DNA of 64,000 nt from Hymenobacter sp. PAMC 26628 (lineage in GTDB: Bacteria; Bacteroidota; Bacteroidia; Cytophagales; Hymenobacteraceae): positions 1,426,001 through 1,490,000 of the forward strand of contig NZ_CP014304.1 of assembly GCF_001562275.1 (NCBI RefSeq), written 5' to 3'. Below, piece by piece: positions 48,989 through 58,043 of this stretch. Within the stretch, counting starts at the first letter, position 1, and every line of letters starts with the position of its first letter. Below the pieces are notes generated by a model, which worked only from the letters and a program-made list of their open reading frames with translations, was not told the origin of the DNA and ran no database searches. Made by a program: the position numbers and the translations under genes.

Positions 48989-50554
48989 TTAGTACCCAGG
49001 GTTCTGAACTAGGTTCGAGTTAACGGCAATCTGCTGGTTGGGGATGGGGAAGATGAGGTAGGTAGCAGCGCTGGTTGTGGACCCTTCCTGGATAGGCCCC
49101 AGAAACTTGCCGAAGCGAACCATGTCCTGCCGACGCCACATTTCCAGGTATAATTCCCGGCCTCGCTCGTCGTATAAGGCGTTCAAGTCCACACTGGCGA
49201 GAGCCCCGGCATTGCGCGAAGCATCCGTGCGGATGGAGTTGACCAGCGCCAGCGGCGTGTTGCCGTAGGTGCCAGCTGTCGTGGCCGTGCCCCCGCGCAG
49301 AATAGCTTCGGCCTTCATTAGCAGGATGTCGGGCAGGCGCAAGTGCACCATGTCGTTGTCAATCGTGCCAGCCGAGTTATTGGTAAAGTCAGGTGGGTAT
49401 TTCATCGGGCGGATGCCCGTGCGCTCCAAGGTTTGGGCGTTGGTTTCGATGATGCTTACCTCCCGCGTAAAAGCCAAAGGCGCGCCGGTGCGGTCAGTCA
49501 GCGCAACATCCGTATTCAGGTTGTATTGCTGGCCTATTAGGAAACCCACATTCTGGCGGTTACCAGGATTGGTTGGGCCATTTTTGTACTTATATACCGT
49601 GCCCCGGCGAATGTCGTTAGCCCCAAACTTGTCGTAGAAATCGGACAAAGCCGTTGGCCCGTTGTAGCCGCTGGGCGCCATGTTGTAGTGCGAAATGAAG
49701 CGCCACAGGTCGTACTGGGCCCCGCTGCTCACGCCGCCCACGTTTAGTTCAGTGAAGATGTTCTCCGTGCCGATGTTGGTATTGTCGGGAGCAAAGTTAT
49801 CAAAGTAGTTGGTGGCGAATCGGTAGCGCCCACTGTTGATGATGGCATCGGCCAAGCTGATAACCTGGTTCATGTCGGCCGCAGCGAACGCGGGGGTGCT
49901 GCGGTTGGCATACACGCCCCGGTTGAGGTAGCACTTCATGAGCAGGCCACGGGCCGCGTCTTTGGTGGCCCGGGATACCGGGGCGTCGGGCAGGGTCGCC
50001 AGCACGGCGTTCACCTCGCTGATGATGAAGTCGAGCGCCTCGGTGCCCTTGCGCACGCGGGCCAGTTGCGTTACGGGTTCGCCCGGGTCGCGGTAAGGCA
50101 CTTGGTCGTAAAGGTCGAGCACCCAGTACATGGCCCAGGCGCGCAGGAAGCGGGCTTCGGCGGCCTGTTGCGTGCTGGGATTGTAGCGGAGAATGTCAGT
50201 GGCTGCGAACACGACGCCGTTCAGGTTATTGAACGCATCGCGCACTTGGGTGTGGTTGGCATCCCAGTTGTGCTGGTGCAACTGGCGCCACACGCCGTTG
50301 TCGTCCCAGTCGCCCCCGCGGGTGGGCATGAGGCGTTCGTCGGTGGTTACTTCCGAAAGGGCAAACACCTGGGTAGCTCCCTGAAATGGGCTGCGCATCG
50401 AGCTGTACACGCCATCGAGCAAAGATGCCGGATTGGCGGAGCCGCCGCCCGACTGCGCTGCCGGCAAGGTCCCCTGGAACTCCTCGTTGATCTGGCAGCT
50501 ATTGGCAAGCTGAAGCACCGCCAGCAGGGCCCCCGCGCTGAGTATTTTTTTCAT
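48989..50554 (-). CDS. SusD/RagB-family lipoprotein of the fructan locus
   Basis: A 521-residue surface glycan-binding lipoprotein. The lipoprotein signal ends LQLANSC, followed by QINEEFQGTLPAAQSGGG. The helical TPR part includes LRAWAMYWVLDLYDQVPYRD and AARGLLMKCYLNRG. The RagB/SusD C-terminal region has LVNSIRTDASRNAGALASVD LNALYDERGRELYLEMWRRQ. It lies 21 bp after the SusC gene. The neighbouring GH32, fructokinase and HTCS make levan or inulin the likely ligand. Confidence 0.95.
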   Translation of the reverse strand: MKKILSAGALLAVLQLANSCQINEEFQGTLPAAQSGGGSANPASLLDGVYSSMRSPFQGATQVFALSEVTTDERLMPTRGGDWDDNGVWRQLHQHNWDANHTQVRDAFNNLNGVVFAATDILRYNPSTQQAAEARFLRAWAMYWVLDLYDQVPYRDPGEPVTQLARVRKGTEALDFIISEVNAVLATLPDAPVSRATKDAARGLLMKCYLNRGVYANRSTPAFAAADMNQVISLADAIINSGRYRFATNYFDNFAPDNTNIGTENIFTELNVGGVSSGAQYDLWRFISHYNMAPSGYNGPTALSDFYDKFGANDIRRGTVYKYKNGPTNPGNRQNVGFLIGQQYNLNTDVALTDRTGAPLAFTREVSIIETNAQTLERTGIRPMKYPPDFTNNSAGTIDNDMVHLRLPDILLMKAEAILRGGTATTAGTYGNTPLALVNSIRTDASRNAGALASVDLNALYDERGRELYLEMWRRQDMVRFGKFLGPIQEGSTTSAATYLIFPIPNQQIAVNSNLVQNPGY

Positions 50555-50575
50555 AAAAATAAGTAGTTGAGTGGG

Positions 50576-53500
50576 TTAGAGGGAGAAATTGACGCCGAAC
50601 GTGAAGGTGCGGGCGCTCGGATAGCCGGTGTAATCGATGCCGGCCGAGGGCACGCCGTTCACCGTCTTGTTGGTGTTGACTTCAGGGTCAAAGCCCGTGT
50701 AGTTTGTGATGACGAACAGGTTCTGGCCGATGGCGTAAATGCTGGCCCCCTTGAATACCTTGCCCAGGTCACCCAAGGCATACGACAACGTTACGTTCGA
50801 CAGCTTCACGTAGTTACCGCTTTCCAGGTAGCGCGACGACGGCGCGAGCCGGTTGCTAAGGGCCTCCTTAATGGGGGAATCGTAGAGGACCTTGGAAATG
50901 TTTTTGCCGCCCTGGATCTGGCTCACGTTGAGCACGCTGTTGAGCGTGTTGTTGTAAATGAGGTTGCCGAATACCCCGTTGAAGTTGGCCGTCAGCGAGA
51001 GTTTGGCAAAGCGCACGGTGGTGCTTAGGCCCGCCAGCGTCCGGGGGTTGGGGTTGCCCAGGTAGCGGGGGGCCCCGTTGTCGGCGTACAGCGACTGGCC
51101 GGTGGTGGGGTCGAGGCCCTGAAACTGCTGGGTAAAGAACGAGTTGATGGGGTAGCCGCTTTGAATCGTTTCCACCGTCACGCCCGACAAGCCCTGGCCG
51201 TTGAGGGCACCCGTCTGGATGACCCCGGGGATGCCCGACACCATATTGCGGATGAACGTGGCGTTGGCGTTGAAGCTCAAGCCGAAGCGTGGCCCGTCGA
51301 CCGCCGTAACGCCGGCAATCAGCTCGACCCCCTTGTTCACGATGGTGCCGTTGAGGTTACTCCACGTGATGGCGCCGCCGGGCGAAGCGGGCTGAATCGG
51401 GGCGAGCGGATACAGCAGGTCAGTCGTCTTCTTGTAGAAGTAGTCGGCCGTCAGCGTCACGCGGTTATTAAACAAGGCAACGTCAACCCCACCGTCGTAC
51501 TGCTCGTCCGACTGCCACTTCAGGTTGGCGTTGTCGTTGTTGACCTGGCGGGTGCCTTCGTTGTTATTCAGGAAAGCGATGGACCCGCGGGCCGAGCCGG
51601 CCGGAAACTCCTGGTTGCCAGTGCGGCCGTAGCCGGCCCGTAGTTTCAGCTGGTTGATGGCTTCCACCTTCAAAAAACTCTCCTGGCTAATGTCCCAGGC
51701 CGCCGACAGCGAGGGGAAGTAGCCGTACTTATTGTTGACGCCAAACTTGGTGCTCCCGTCGGACCGCAGGGTAGCCGTGAGCAGGTAGCGCCCCTTGTAG
51801 TTGAGGATGGCGCGGCCAAAGAACGATTGCAACTCGGTTACGGGGTCTACGAACGATGTGATGGAGCGGCCCGAGGGATTGGAAAACTGGAGGTAGTTGG
51901 TGTAGTCCAGTCCATAGGTACCAAAGCCAATAGGTGCTCCCGTCGTGGTATTCACTGGCCCCCGCCCGTTCAGGTTCGTGCCTGAATAGCCAAACTTGGT
52001 GTATTCATAGCCCACCAAAGCGTTCAGGTTAAAGTCGGAACCGAGCTTCTTGTTAAAATTCAGCGTATGGGTCATCTGCTGGGTTTGCAGTTCGCTGGTG
52101 CCGATGGCAGCGTAGCCCAACTGCTGATAGTCCGAGATGTTGAGGCGCTGGTCAATAGAAGTGCGGCGGATGCCAGTGCTGTAGTTAATTGCCACCAATG
52201 CCCGGTACTCCAGCCAGTCGTTAAACTTGTAATAGGGCGAAACCGATGCCAACGCCGTGGTCACCCGCGAGTTGTCGTTGTAATACTCCTGTTGCGCCAC
52301 CGGGTTGATGACGGAGCTGCCTAGCCGGGCCACCGGAAGACCATTGGCACCGTAAAGCGAGTCGGTCGGGTTCCACTGCAACGCTTGGCCAATGAGGCTG
52401 CCCCGGAAGTCGCCGTTGTTGGTAATGGGAGCCAGTTGCTCGCGCGACTGGCTGGCCGTGATGTTCACGTCTATCCCCAACCGCTTGCTTTCCAAGAACT
52501 TCATGTTGGTTACGAAGTTGGTGCTGAATTTCTGGAAGTCAGTTTTCTTGATGATTCCCTTTTGGTCGAGGTAGCCGAGGGAGAGGCGGTACCGGGCGTT
52601 TTCACTGCCGCCGCTGATGGCCGCGTTGTAGTTCTGGAGCGGCCCGGTTTGCAGGATAGCCCCCAATGGGTCGTTGCTCAGCCCCTTATTGTTGCTGGCC
52701 GAGGCCCCGTAGTAAGTTAGTGCCTGGCGATACTCGTCGGCGCTGAGCACCTTGATCTTGCGCATAATGTTCGAGAAGCCACCCGAGGCACCTATGTCCA
52801 GCTTGGCTTCACCTACCTTGCCTCGTTTAGTAGTGATGATAACTACCCCGTAAGCAGCTCGCGAACCGTATATGGCCGTGGCCGAAGCATCTTTCAAAAT
52901 GTCGATTGACTCAATATCGGCCGGGTTCAGAAAGTTGAGCGGGTTGCTGTCAGGGCTGTCGCCAAAGGCGGTGTTCAGGCCCGGGCGGGCCGAGCGGCCG
53001 TCGAGTGGCACGCCGTCCACAACGTACAGCGGCTGGCCGGTGCCCGTCACGGCCGAGTTGCCGCGAATTTTGATGGTGGACGCGCCCCCGGGCTGGCCGC
53101 TGTTCTGGGTCACTTGCACCCCCGACGTCCGGCCCTGGATAAGCTGGTCAGGCGAAGTAAACGTGCCCTTGTTGAAATCCTTGGTGCTCAAGGCGCTAAC
53201 GGCCCCAGTCAGGTCGCTTTTCTTCACCGTGCCGTAGCCAACCACTACCACGTCGCCCAGCGCTTGGGCGTCGTCCTGCATGGTAACCTGCACAGTGGAT
53301 TTACCAGTGATGTCAACCTTCTGCGTAGCATAGCCGATGAACGAGAAGGACAACGCGGTGGCGGTGTTGGGCACCTGGAGCTGGAAGGTGCCGTCAGAGC
53401 CCGTGCTGGCTCCCACTGTGGTGCCGGGCACGATGACTGTGACCCCCGGCAAGCCGACGGCTTTGCTGTCAACCACTTTGCCGGTGATGGCCCGGTTGGT

Positions 53501-53641
53501 TTGCGCCTGGCTCAGTAGGGGAAATAAAAGAACCAAGAGGGTAAAAGCCAGCAGCTGTAGTAGCGCAGGCTTGGTCTGGCCGACCCGCTGAGCAGCGGGT
53601 TGCTCGTAGAGGTTGTAACGTTTGTACCAATTGTTACTCAT
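50576..53641 (-). CDS. SusC/RagA-family TonB-linked transporter of the fructan locus
   Basis: A 1021-residue TonB-dependent transporter. The signal region is preceded by a hydrophilic N-terminal extension (MSNNWYKRYNLYEQPAAQRV), then LLAFTLLVLLFPLLSQAQ. A carboxypeptidase-like domain (ITGKVVDSKAVGLPGVTVIV), TonB box GDVVVVGYGTVKKSDLTGAV and SusC plug signature LNPADIESIDILKDASATAI YGSRAAYGV follow. The barrel ends FTFGVNFSL. It should import fructo-oligosaccharides with the adjacent SusD. CGCAAACGA repeats lie upstream at 53713-53738. Confidence 0.96.
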   Translation of the reverse strand: MSNNWYKRYNLYEQPAAQRVGQTKPALLQLLAFTLLVLLFPLLSQAQTNRAITGKVVDSKAVGLPGVTVIVPGTTVGASTGSDGTFQLQVPNTATALSFSFIGYATQKVDITGKSTVQVTMQDDAQALGDVVVVGYGTVKKSDLTGAVSALSTKDFNKGTFTSPDQLIQGRTSGVQVTQNSGQPGGASTIKIRGNSAVTGTGQPLYVVDGVPLDGRSARPGLNTAFGDSPDSNPLNFLNPADIESIDILKDASATAIYGSRAAYGVVIITTKRGKVGEAKLDIGASGGFSNIMRKIKVLSADEYRQALTYYGASASNNKGLSNDPLGAILQTGPLQNYNAAISGGSENARYRLSLGYLDQKGIIKKTDFQKFSTNFVTNMKFLESKRLGIDVNITASQSREQLAPITNNGDFRGSLIGQALQWNPTDSLYGANGLPVARLGSSVINPVAQQEYYNDNSRVTTALASVSPYYKFNDWLEYRALVAINYSTGIRRTSIDQRLNISDYQQLGYAAIGTSELQTQQMTHTLNFNKKLGSDFNLNALVGYEYTKFGYSGTNLNGRGPVNTTTGAPIGFGTYGLDYTNYLQFSNPSGRSITSFVDPVTELQSFFGRAILNYKGRYLLTATLRSDGSTKFGVNNKYGYFPSLSAAWDISQESFLKVEAINQLKLRAGYGRTGNQEFPAGSARGSIAFLNNNEGTRQVNNDNANLKWQSDEQYDGGVDVALFNNRVTLTADYFYKKTTDLLYPLAPIQPASPGGAITWSNLNGTIVNKGVELIAGVTAVDGPRFGLSFNANATFIRNMVSGIPGVIQTGALNGQGLSGVTVETIQSGYPINSFFTQQFQGLDPTTGQSLYADNGAPRYLGNPNPRTLAGLSTTVRFAKLSLTANFNGVFGNLIYNNTLNSVLNVSQIQGGKNISKVLYDSPIKEALSNRLAPSSRYLESGNYVKLSNVTLSYALGDLGKVFKGASIYAIGQNLFVITNYTGFDPEVNTNKTVNGVPSAGIDYTGYPSARTFTFGVNFSL

Positions 53642-54000
53642 GAGTGAAAATTGAAGGTGGGAGAAAAATACTTAAGGCGCCAATTTGGCAGCTATTTAGG
53701 TGCAATCGATAACGCAAACGAAACCGCAAACGATTACGAGAGGTGGCAGTAAGGCCCCATACTTAACTGGGGAACATTTGGTAGAGTAAAAGTAATTGCT
53801 AGCAGTAGATTTATGTAGTTTATTAATACCAAAAAATGTTAAAATTTCATTGATTTAGCTATAATATAAAATTAGAACTATGCAATATATATTGTCATTT
53901 TCCAGTGGATCGGCTTAATCTCTAAGTACAGTTGCTTCTGAGAGTAGCTGCTAGAGGCTAGATATAGGTATTGAGCAGCCGCAATAGAATGAGCATAACG
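53642..54000. other. AT-rich intergenic region upstream of the fructan susC
   Basis: About 360 bp without a gene, clearly AT-rich from about 53790 to 53960. It holds the operator-like repeats listed separately and a possible minus-strand -7 box TATTTTTC (53663-53670). I saw no other structure. Confidence 0.5.
53713..53738 (-). promoter_or_regulatory. LacI-type operator repeats upstream of the fructan susC
   Basis: CGCAAACGA occurs at 53713-53721 and again at 53725-53733, 12 bp apart. The second copy continues as CGCAAACGATTACG (53725-53738), which has the CGnAAnCGnTTnCG symmetry of LacI/PurR-family operators. It sits about 70-95 bp before the start codon. The zinc-ribbon LacI protein (60921-62075) or the HTCS could bind here. 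Confidence 0.55.
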
Positions 54001-55563
54001 CTAGGGAGCCGCTGTGTGGCCGAGGTCAGTTAAGTGCAAAGCAGACATTTGGGCAGTACCGCCCTCGGCGGTTAGGGTGATGCGGCCGGTGTGCTGCCGC
54101 GGGAAAACCAAGTCAGTAAGGGTCGTTTCGCCATCCTGGGCAAACACTTCCACTACCGACTTATCGACTAGCAGCCGCAGTTGCAGCTGCCCGTTGCGCA
54201 GGGGCACGCTGGCCGTTTCGAGGCTGCTGGCAAACATGGGGTGAAAGTCCACGTTGCCCGACTTAGTGCGGTCAAGCGTCAGGGTTTGCCGGGCCACGTC
54301 GTAGCGCAGGGTGGTGCGCTCGGCGGCGCTTTGCAGCACGTTCAAGGTGAGCGTTTTGGCAATACCGGGCGTCAACGTCAAGGTCAGGTCGTAGGATTCG
54401 CCTTTAAAAGGCACTTCGTAGCCCGATGCACCGGCCGGGATGGATTGGCTTGGCACGCTCAGCACTTCCTTGCCCAGCGTGCGCAGCTCGGCCACGTGCT
54501 GCTGCACCAGCGCCAGGCCGTGGGCCGTGCGGCGCAGGCTCAACTCGCGGGGCACGGCAAAGCAGCCGCGCCACTGGTTGCCGGTGGGCACGGTGGGGGC
54601 GTAGGCCCAGTTGTTGGCCCAGCCCACCAGGATGCGGCGGCCCTTGGGGGCATTGCCGAAGGTGACGCCGGCGAAGAAATCCTTGCCAAAGTCCAGGTAG
54701 GTAGGCTCGTCGTAGGGCTGGTCGGGTACGAAGATTTTGCCATCGAACCGGCCCAGGAAGTACTGCTGTCCGCGGAACTGCTCGACGGGGCCCCCCGCCG
54801 AAATCAGCAGCACCCACTTGGTGCCGCCGCCCGGCACGGGTAGCTCAAACAGGTCGGGGCACTCCCATTCCTTCACCGTGTTGCCAGCCCGGCCCCAGCG
54901 ACTCAGAAAGGTCCACTGCGTGAGGTTTTTTGATTCGTAGAGGTACACCTGCTGGCGGTCGGCTTTCACGGTGGCCATCACCCACTTGTGCTGCGGGGCG
55001 TACCAAAACACCTTGGGGTCGCGAAACTCCTTGCTGCCGATGTCGAGCACCGGGTTCTTGGCGTAGCGCTGCCAGGTAATACCGTGGTCGCGGCTGGTGG
55101 CCAGCTCCTGGCGCTGGCGCAGCACCAGGCCCGGGCGCTCCACGTGGCCGGTATAAAAGGCCACCAGCCCGTCGGTGGTGCCGGCCGGAAACAGGCCCGA
55201 GGTGTTGGCCGAATCCACCACGGCGCTGCCTGAAAAGATCATCGTGTTGCTGCCGTCGGGGTTCTTGTATTCCGTCAGGGCCGTGGGCTGCGGGACCCAG
55301 TGCACCAGATCGGGGCTGGTGGCGTGGCCCCAGGCCAGGTGGCCCGGCGTGGGGCCCTGCGGGTTGTATTGGTAGAAGAGCTGGTACTGGCCGTTGGTGT
55401 ACACCAGCCCGTTGGCGTCGTTGATCCAGTTTTTGGGCGCCGAGTAGTGGTACACCGGCCGGTACGGGTCGGCCGGGGCCCCCGCCGGGGCGGTGGCGGC
55501 CGGCGGCGCCGGGCTGCTGCACGCGCCCAACAAAACCAATGCGCAAGGAAGAAGGGATTTCAT
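54001..55563 (-). CDS. GH32 levanase/fructan beta-fructosidase
   Basis: A 520-residue exported lipoprotein-like enzyme that releases fructose from fructans or sucrose. The N-terminal signal MKSLLPCALVLLGACSSPAP has a lipobox (LLGAC). The five-bladed propeller has nucleophile motif NWINDANGLVY (Asp49), the RDP motif in EFRDPKVFWY, and the acid/base motif EWECPDLFEL. A C-terminal beta-sandwich follows from about residue 390, with VFAQDGETTLTDLVFPRQ. I chose ATG 55563 by the lipoprotein signal; the frame is open further up. It lies 23 bp after the fructokinase gene on the same strand. Confidence 0.95.
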   Translation of the reverse strand: MKSLLPCALVLLGACSSPAPPAATAPAGAPADPYRPVYHYSAPKNWINDANGLVYTNGQYQLFYQYNPQGPTPGHLAWGHATSPDLVHWVPQPTALTEYKNPDGSNTMIFSGSAVVDSANTSGLFPAGTTDGLVAFYTGHVERPGLVLRQRQELATSRDHGITWQRYAKNPVLDIGSKEFRDPKVFWYAPQHKWVMATVKADRQQVYLYESKNLTQWTFLSRWGRAGNTVKEWECPDLFELPVPGGGTKWVLLISAGGPVEQFRGQQYFLGRFDGKIFVPDQPYDEPTYLDFGKDFFAGVTFGNAPKGRRILVGWANNWAYAPTVPTGNQWRGCFAVPRELSLRRTAHGLALVQQHVAELRTLGKEVLSVPSQSIPAGASGYEVPFKGESYDLTLTLTPGIAKTLTLNVLQSAAERTTLRYDVARQTLTLDRTKSGNVDFHPMFASSLETASVPLRNGQLQLRLLVDKSVVEVFAQDGETTLTDLVFPRQHTGRITLTAEGGTAQMSALHLTDLGHTAAP

Positions 55564-55585
55564 GCGGGGAAGAAGCGGGCGAAAA

Positions 55586-56470
55586 CTAAGCAGCGGGCGC
55601 GGCGGCCAGGGCCCGCACCTGCGCGGCCGAAATGGCCGGCGTGGCGCCCTGGTAAGTAGCCACCAGGGCCCCGGCGGCGCAGGCAAAGGCCAGGTAATCA
55701 ACGGGTGCCTGCCCGGCGAGCCGGCCCGTGAGCAGGGCCGCCAGGAAAGCATCGCCGCTGCCAATGGTGTCCTGCACCGTGACGGGCACGCCGGGGCGCT
55801 GGTAGAGCTGGCCGTCGGTCCAGAGCGCGGCACCGTCGGCGCCCTTGGTTACGCACACGGCTTGCAGGCCGAAACGCTCGGCTAGCCAGGGCAGGGCCGT
55901 TTCCTCGGCCGCCGGGGCCCCAAACCAGTCCGTGATTTCGGCCAGCTCGTGGTGGTTGAGCTTCACCACGTCGGCCTGCTGGAGCAGGTAGGTTACCACC
56001 TCGCGCGAGTAGTGCGGGGCCCTAAAATTGACGTCGAACACCCGGAGCCGGGCGTGTTCCAGCAGCTGGTACAGCGTATCGCGCGAGGCCGGGCTGCGGG
56101 CCACCAAGCTGCCAAACACAAAGGCATCGGCCGCGGCCACGAGCTCGCCCAGCGCGTCGTCGTACTGGATGTAGTCCCAGGCCACGGGCTGCACAATCTT
56201 GTAAACCACCTCGTTGTTATCGCTCACATTGGCCTTTACCGCGCCGGTGAGGTGGGTTTCGCCTTGCTGCACGTACGCGGTGCTGATGCCTTTGGCGGCT
56301 ACAAAATCCAGTAGCTCGGCCCCCAGGTCGTCGCGCCCCACGCGGCTGATTATTTGCGCGTCCGCGCCAAAGTTGTGCAGGTGCACCGCCACGTTGAGCG
56401 GGGCCCCCCCGGGCTGCTTGCCGGTGGGGAGCACGTCCCAAAGCATTTCGCCGAAGCAGGCAATGGTCAT
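55586..56470 (-). CDS. Fructokinase, PfkB family
   Basis: A 294-residue ribokinase-fold sugar kinase that phosphorylates fructose in the cytoplasm. The N-terminus is MTIACFGEMLWDVLPTGKQP GGAPLNVAVHL. The C-terminal PfkB signature is VQDTIGSGDAFLAALLTG, with the catalytic Asp. ATG 56470 is preferred over a TTG three codons earlier. Its place between GH32 and a sugar porter fits fructose released from fructan. Confidence 0.93.
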   Translation of the reverse strand: MTIACFGEMLWDVLPTGKQPGGAPLNVAVHLHNFGADAQIISRVGRDDLGAELLDFVAAKGISTAYVQQGETHLTGAVKANVSDNNEVVYKIVQPVAWDYIQYDDALGELVAAADAFVFGSLVARSPASRDTLYQLLEHARLRVFDVNFRAPHYSREVVTYLLQQADVVKLNHHELAEITDWFGAPAAEETALPWLAERFGLQAVCVTKGADGAALWTDGQLYQRPGVPVTVQDTIGSGDAFLAALLTGRLAGQAPVDYLAFACAAGALVATYQGATPAISAAQVRALAAAPAA

Positions 56471-56512
56471 GTGAAGCAAAGAGTTAAGGTAGGAAATAGG
56501 GCCCCGGGTACG

Positions 56513-57832
56513 CTAGTGAATCACTAGCGTGCGGTCGGCCTGCTCGAGGCTGGTGCCCTTGGTTTCGGGCATGAAGCGCAGCACGAACACCAGCTGGAGC
56601 ACCATCATGGCGCAGAAAAACGTGAACGTGGGGCCCCCGCCCAGCCGCTCGGCGAAGTAGGGGAAGGTGAAGGCGATGACCGTAGCCATCACCCAGTGCG
56701 TGCTGGAGCCCAGCGCCTGGCCCCGGGCCCGCACGGCGTTCGGGAAAATCTCGGAGATGAATACCCAGATGACGGCCCCCTGCGAGAACGCGAAAAAGGC
56801 GATGTACACGAACAGCAGCACCGGCACCAGCACCCCCCCAAACTGCTGGGTACAAAAGGCCCGCGCCACCAGCCCCAGCGTGGCAATGAGGCCCACCGAA
56901 CCCACCAGCATGAGCGTGCGTCGCCCAAACCGGTCAATCAGGTTGACGCCCAACAAGGTGAAGATGAAGTTAATGAGCCCAATGCCGGCCGACGAAAGCA
57001 GCGCCGCGCCCTGGCCCAGGCCCGTCATTTCGAAAATGCGCGGGGCGTAGTAAATGATGGCGTTGATGCCCGACACCTGGTTGAAAAAGGCGAAGGCCAC
57101 GGCCAGCAGCACCGGCGTGCGGTACTGCGGGTCGAAGAGCGAGCCGCTCTGCTGGGCCGAGTGCGCCTGCGAGGTGAGGATGGCGGCCACGTCGGCGTCC
57201 ACCGTTTCGGGCTCGATGAGGCGGAGCACGTCGCGGCCCTCCTCGACGCGCCCGTGCAGCAGCAGCCAGCGCGGGCTTTCGGGCACCCGGAACAAGAATA
57301 GTAGAAATGCTATGGCCGGCACGGCCTGCACGCCCAGCATCAGGCGCCACGAGTGGGCCCCCACGTTGGCCAGCAGGTAGTTGGACAAGTACGCCACCAG
57401 GATGCCGAACACGATGTTGAACTGGAACAGGCCCACGAGCCTGCCCCGCGAGCGGGCCGGCGAAATCTCGGAGATGTAGAGCGGCGCCGTTACCGACGAG
57501 GCCCCCACGCCCAGCCCGCCCAGGAAGCGAAACACCAGGAACGGCACCCAGGCCGGGGCCAGCGCCGCGCCCACCGCCGACGCCAGGTAAAGCACCGCAA
57601 TCCAGCGCAGCGTTTGGCGCCGGCCCAGCCGGTCGGACGGGATGCCGCCGAAGATGGCCCCGATGACCGTACCGATGAGGGCGATGGAAATCGTGAATCC
57701 GTGCTCAACGGCACTCAGGTTCCAGAGCTGTTGGATGGCTTTCTCGGCCCCCGAAATCACAGCCGTATCGAAGCCGAACAGAAAGCCGCCAAGCGCCGTG
57801 ACCAAAGACCAGAACAGAACCTTGCGTTGCAT
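56513..57832 (-). CDS. Sugar porter family MFS transporter (fructose uptake by context)
   Basis: A 439-residue 12-helix inner-membrane sugar:H+ symporter. Signatures are LGGFLFGFDTAVISGAEKAI, SDRLGRRQTL after helix 2, PESPRWLLLHGRVEEG before the central loop, QVSGINAIIYYAPRIF in helix 7 and DRFGRRTLMLVG. The start at 57832 (MQRKVLFWSLV) is chosen because the upstream codons of the frame are non-ATG and not family-like. It lies 43 bp before the fructokinase gene, so kinase and porter likely share a transcript. Confidence 0.93.
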   Translation of the reverse strand: MQRKVLFWSLVTALGGFLFGFDTAVISGAEKAIQQLWNLSAVEHGFTISIALIGTVIGAIFGGIPSDRLGRRQTLRWIAVLYLASAVGAALAPAWVPFLVFRFLGGLGVGASSVTAPLYISEISPARSRGRLVGLFQFNIVFGILVAYLSNYLLANVGAHSWRLMLGVQAVPAIAFLLFLFRVPESPRWLLLHGRVEEGRDVLRLIEPETVDADVAAILTSQAHSAQQSGSLFDPQYRTPVLLAVAFAFFNQVSGINAIIYYAPRIFEMTGLGQGAALLSSAGIGLINFIFTLLGVNLIDRFGRRTLMLVGSVGLIATLGLVARAFCTQQFGGVLVPVLLFVYIAFFAFSQGAVIWVFISEIFPNAVRARGQALGSSTHWVMATVIAFTFPYFAERLGGGPTFTFFCAMMVLQLVFVLRFMPETKGTSLEQADRTLVIH

Positions 57833-58043
57833 AGACAAAAGAGCGGGATGGGAACGATTGCGCAAATATCTACTATTCTTTTAACCTATGGCTTGCAGCT
57901 TTCCTTCAAATCATCGCAAGATTATCACAATTTTCCATTTCTGAAATAATGTACTGATAATTAATGGTTTAACAGCAAATTTGCTTCGCCTATAAACCCG
58001 CTGTCTTCAATAATCCGACGCGGCTTGCAAAATTCTGTCAGGT
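57833..58043. other. AT-rich space between the sugar porter and the hybrid sensor gene
   Basis: About 210 bp, AT-rich. A perfect palindrome AGCAAATTTGCT lies at 57974-57985, and TTGCGCAA at about 57859-57866. Either could be a regulatory site for the porter operon, but no match elsewhere in the window supports it. Confidence 0.35.
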
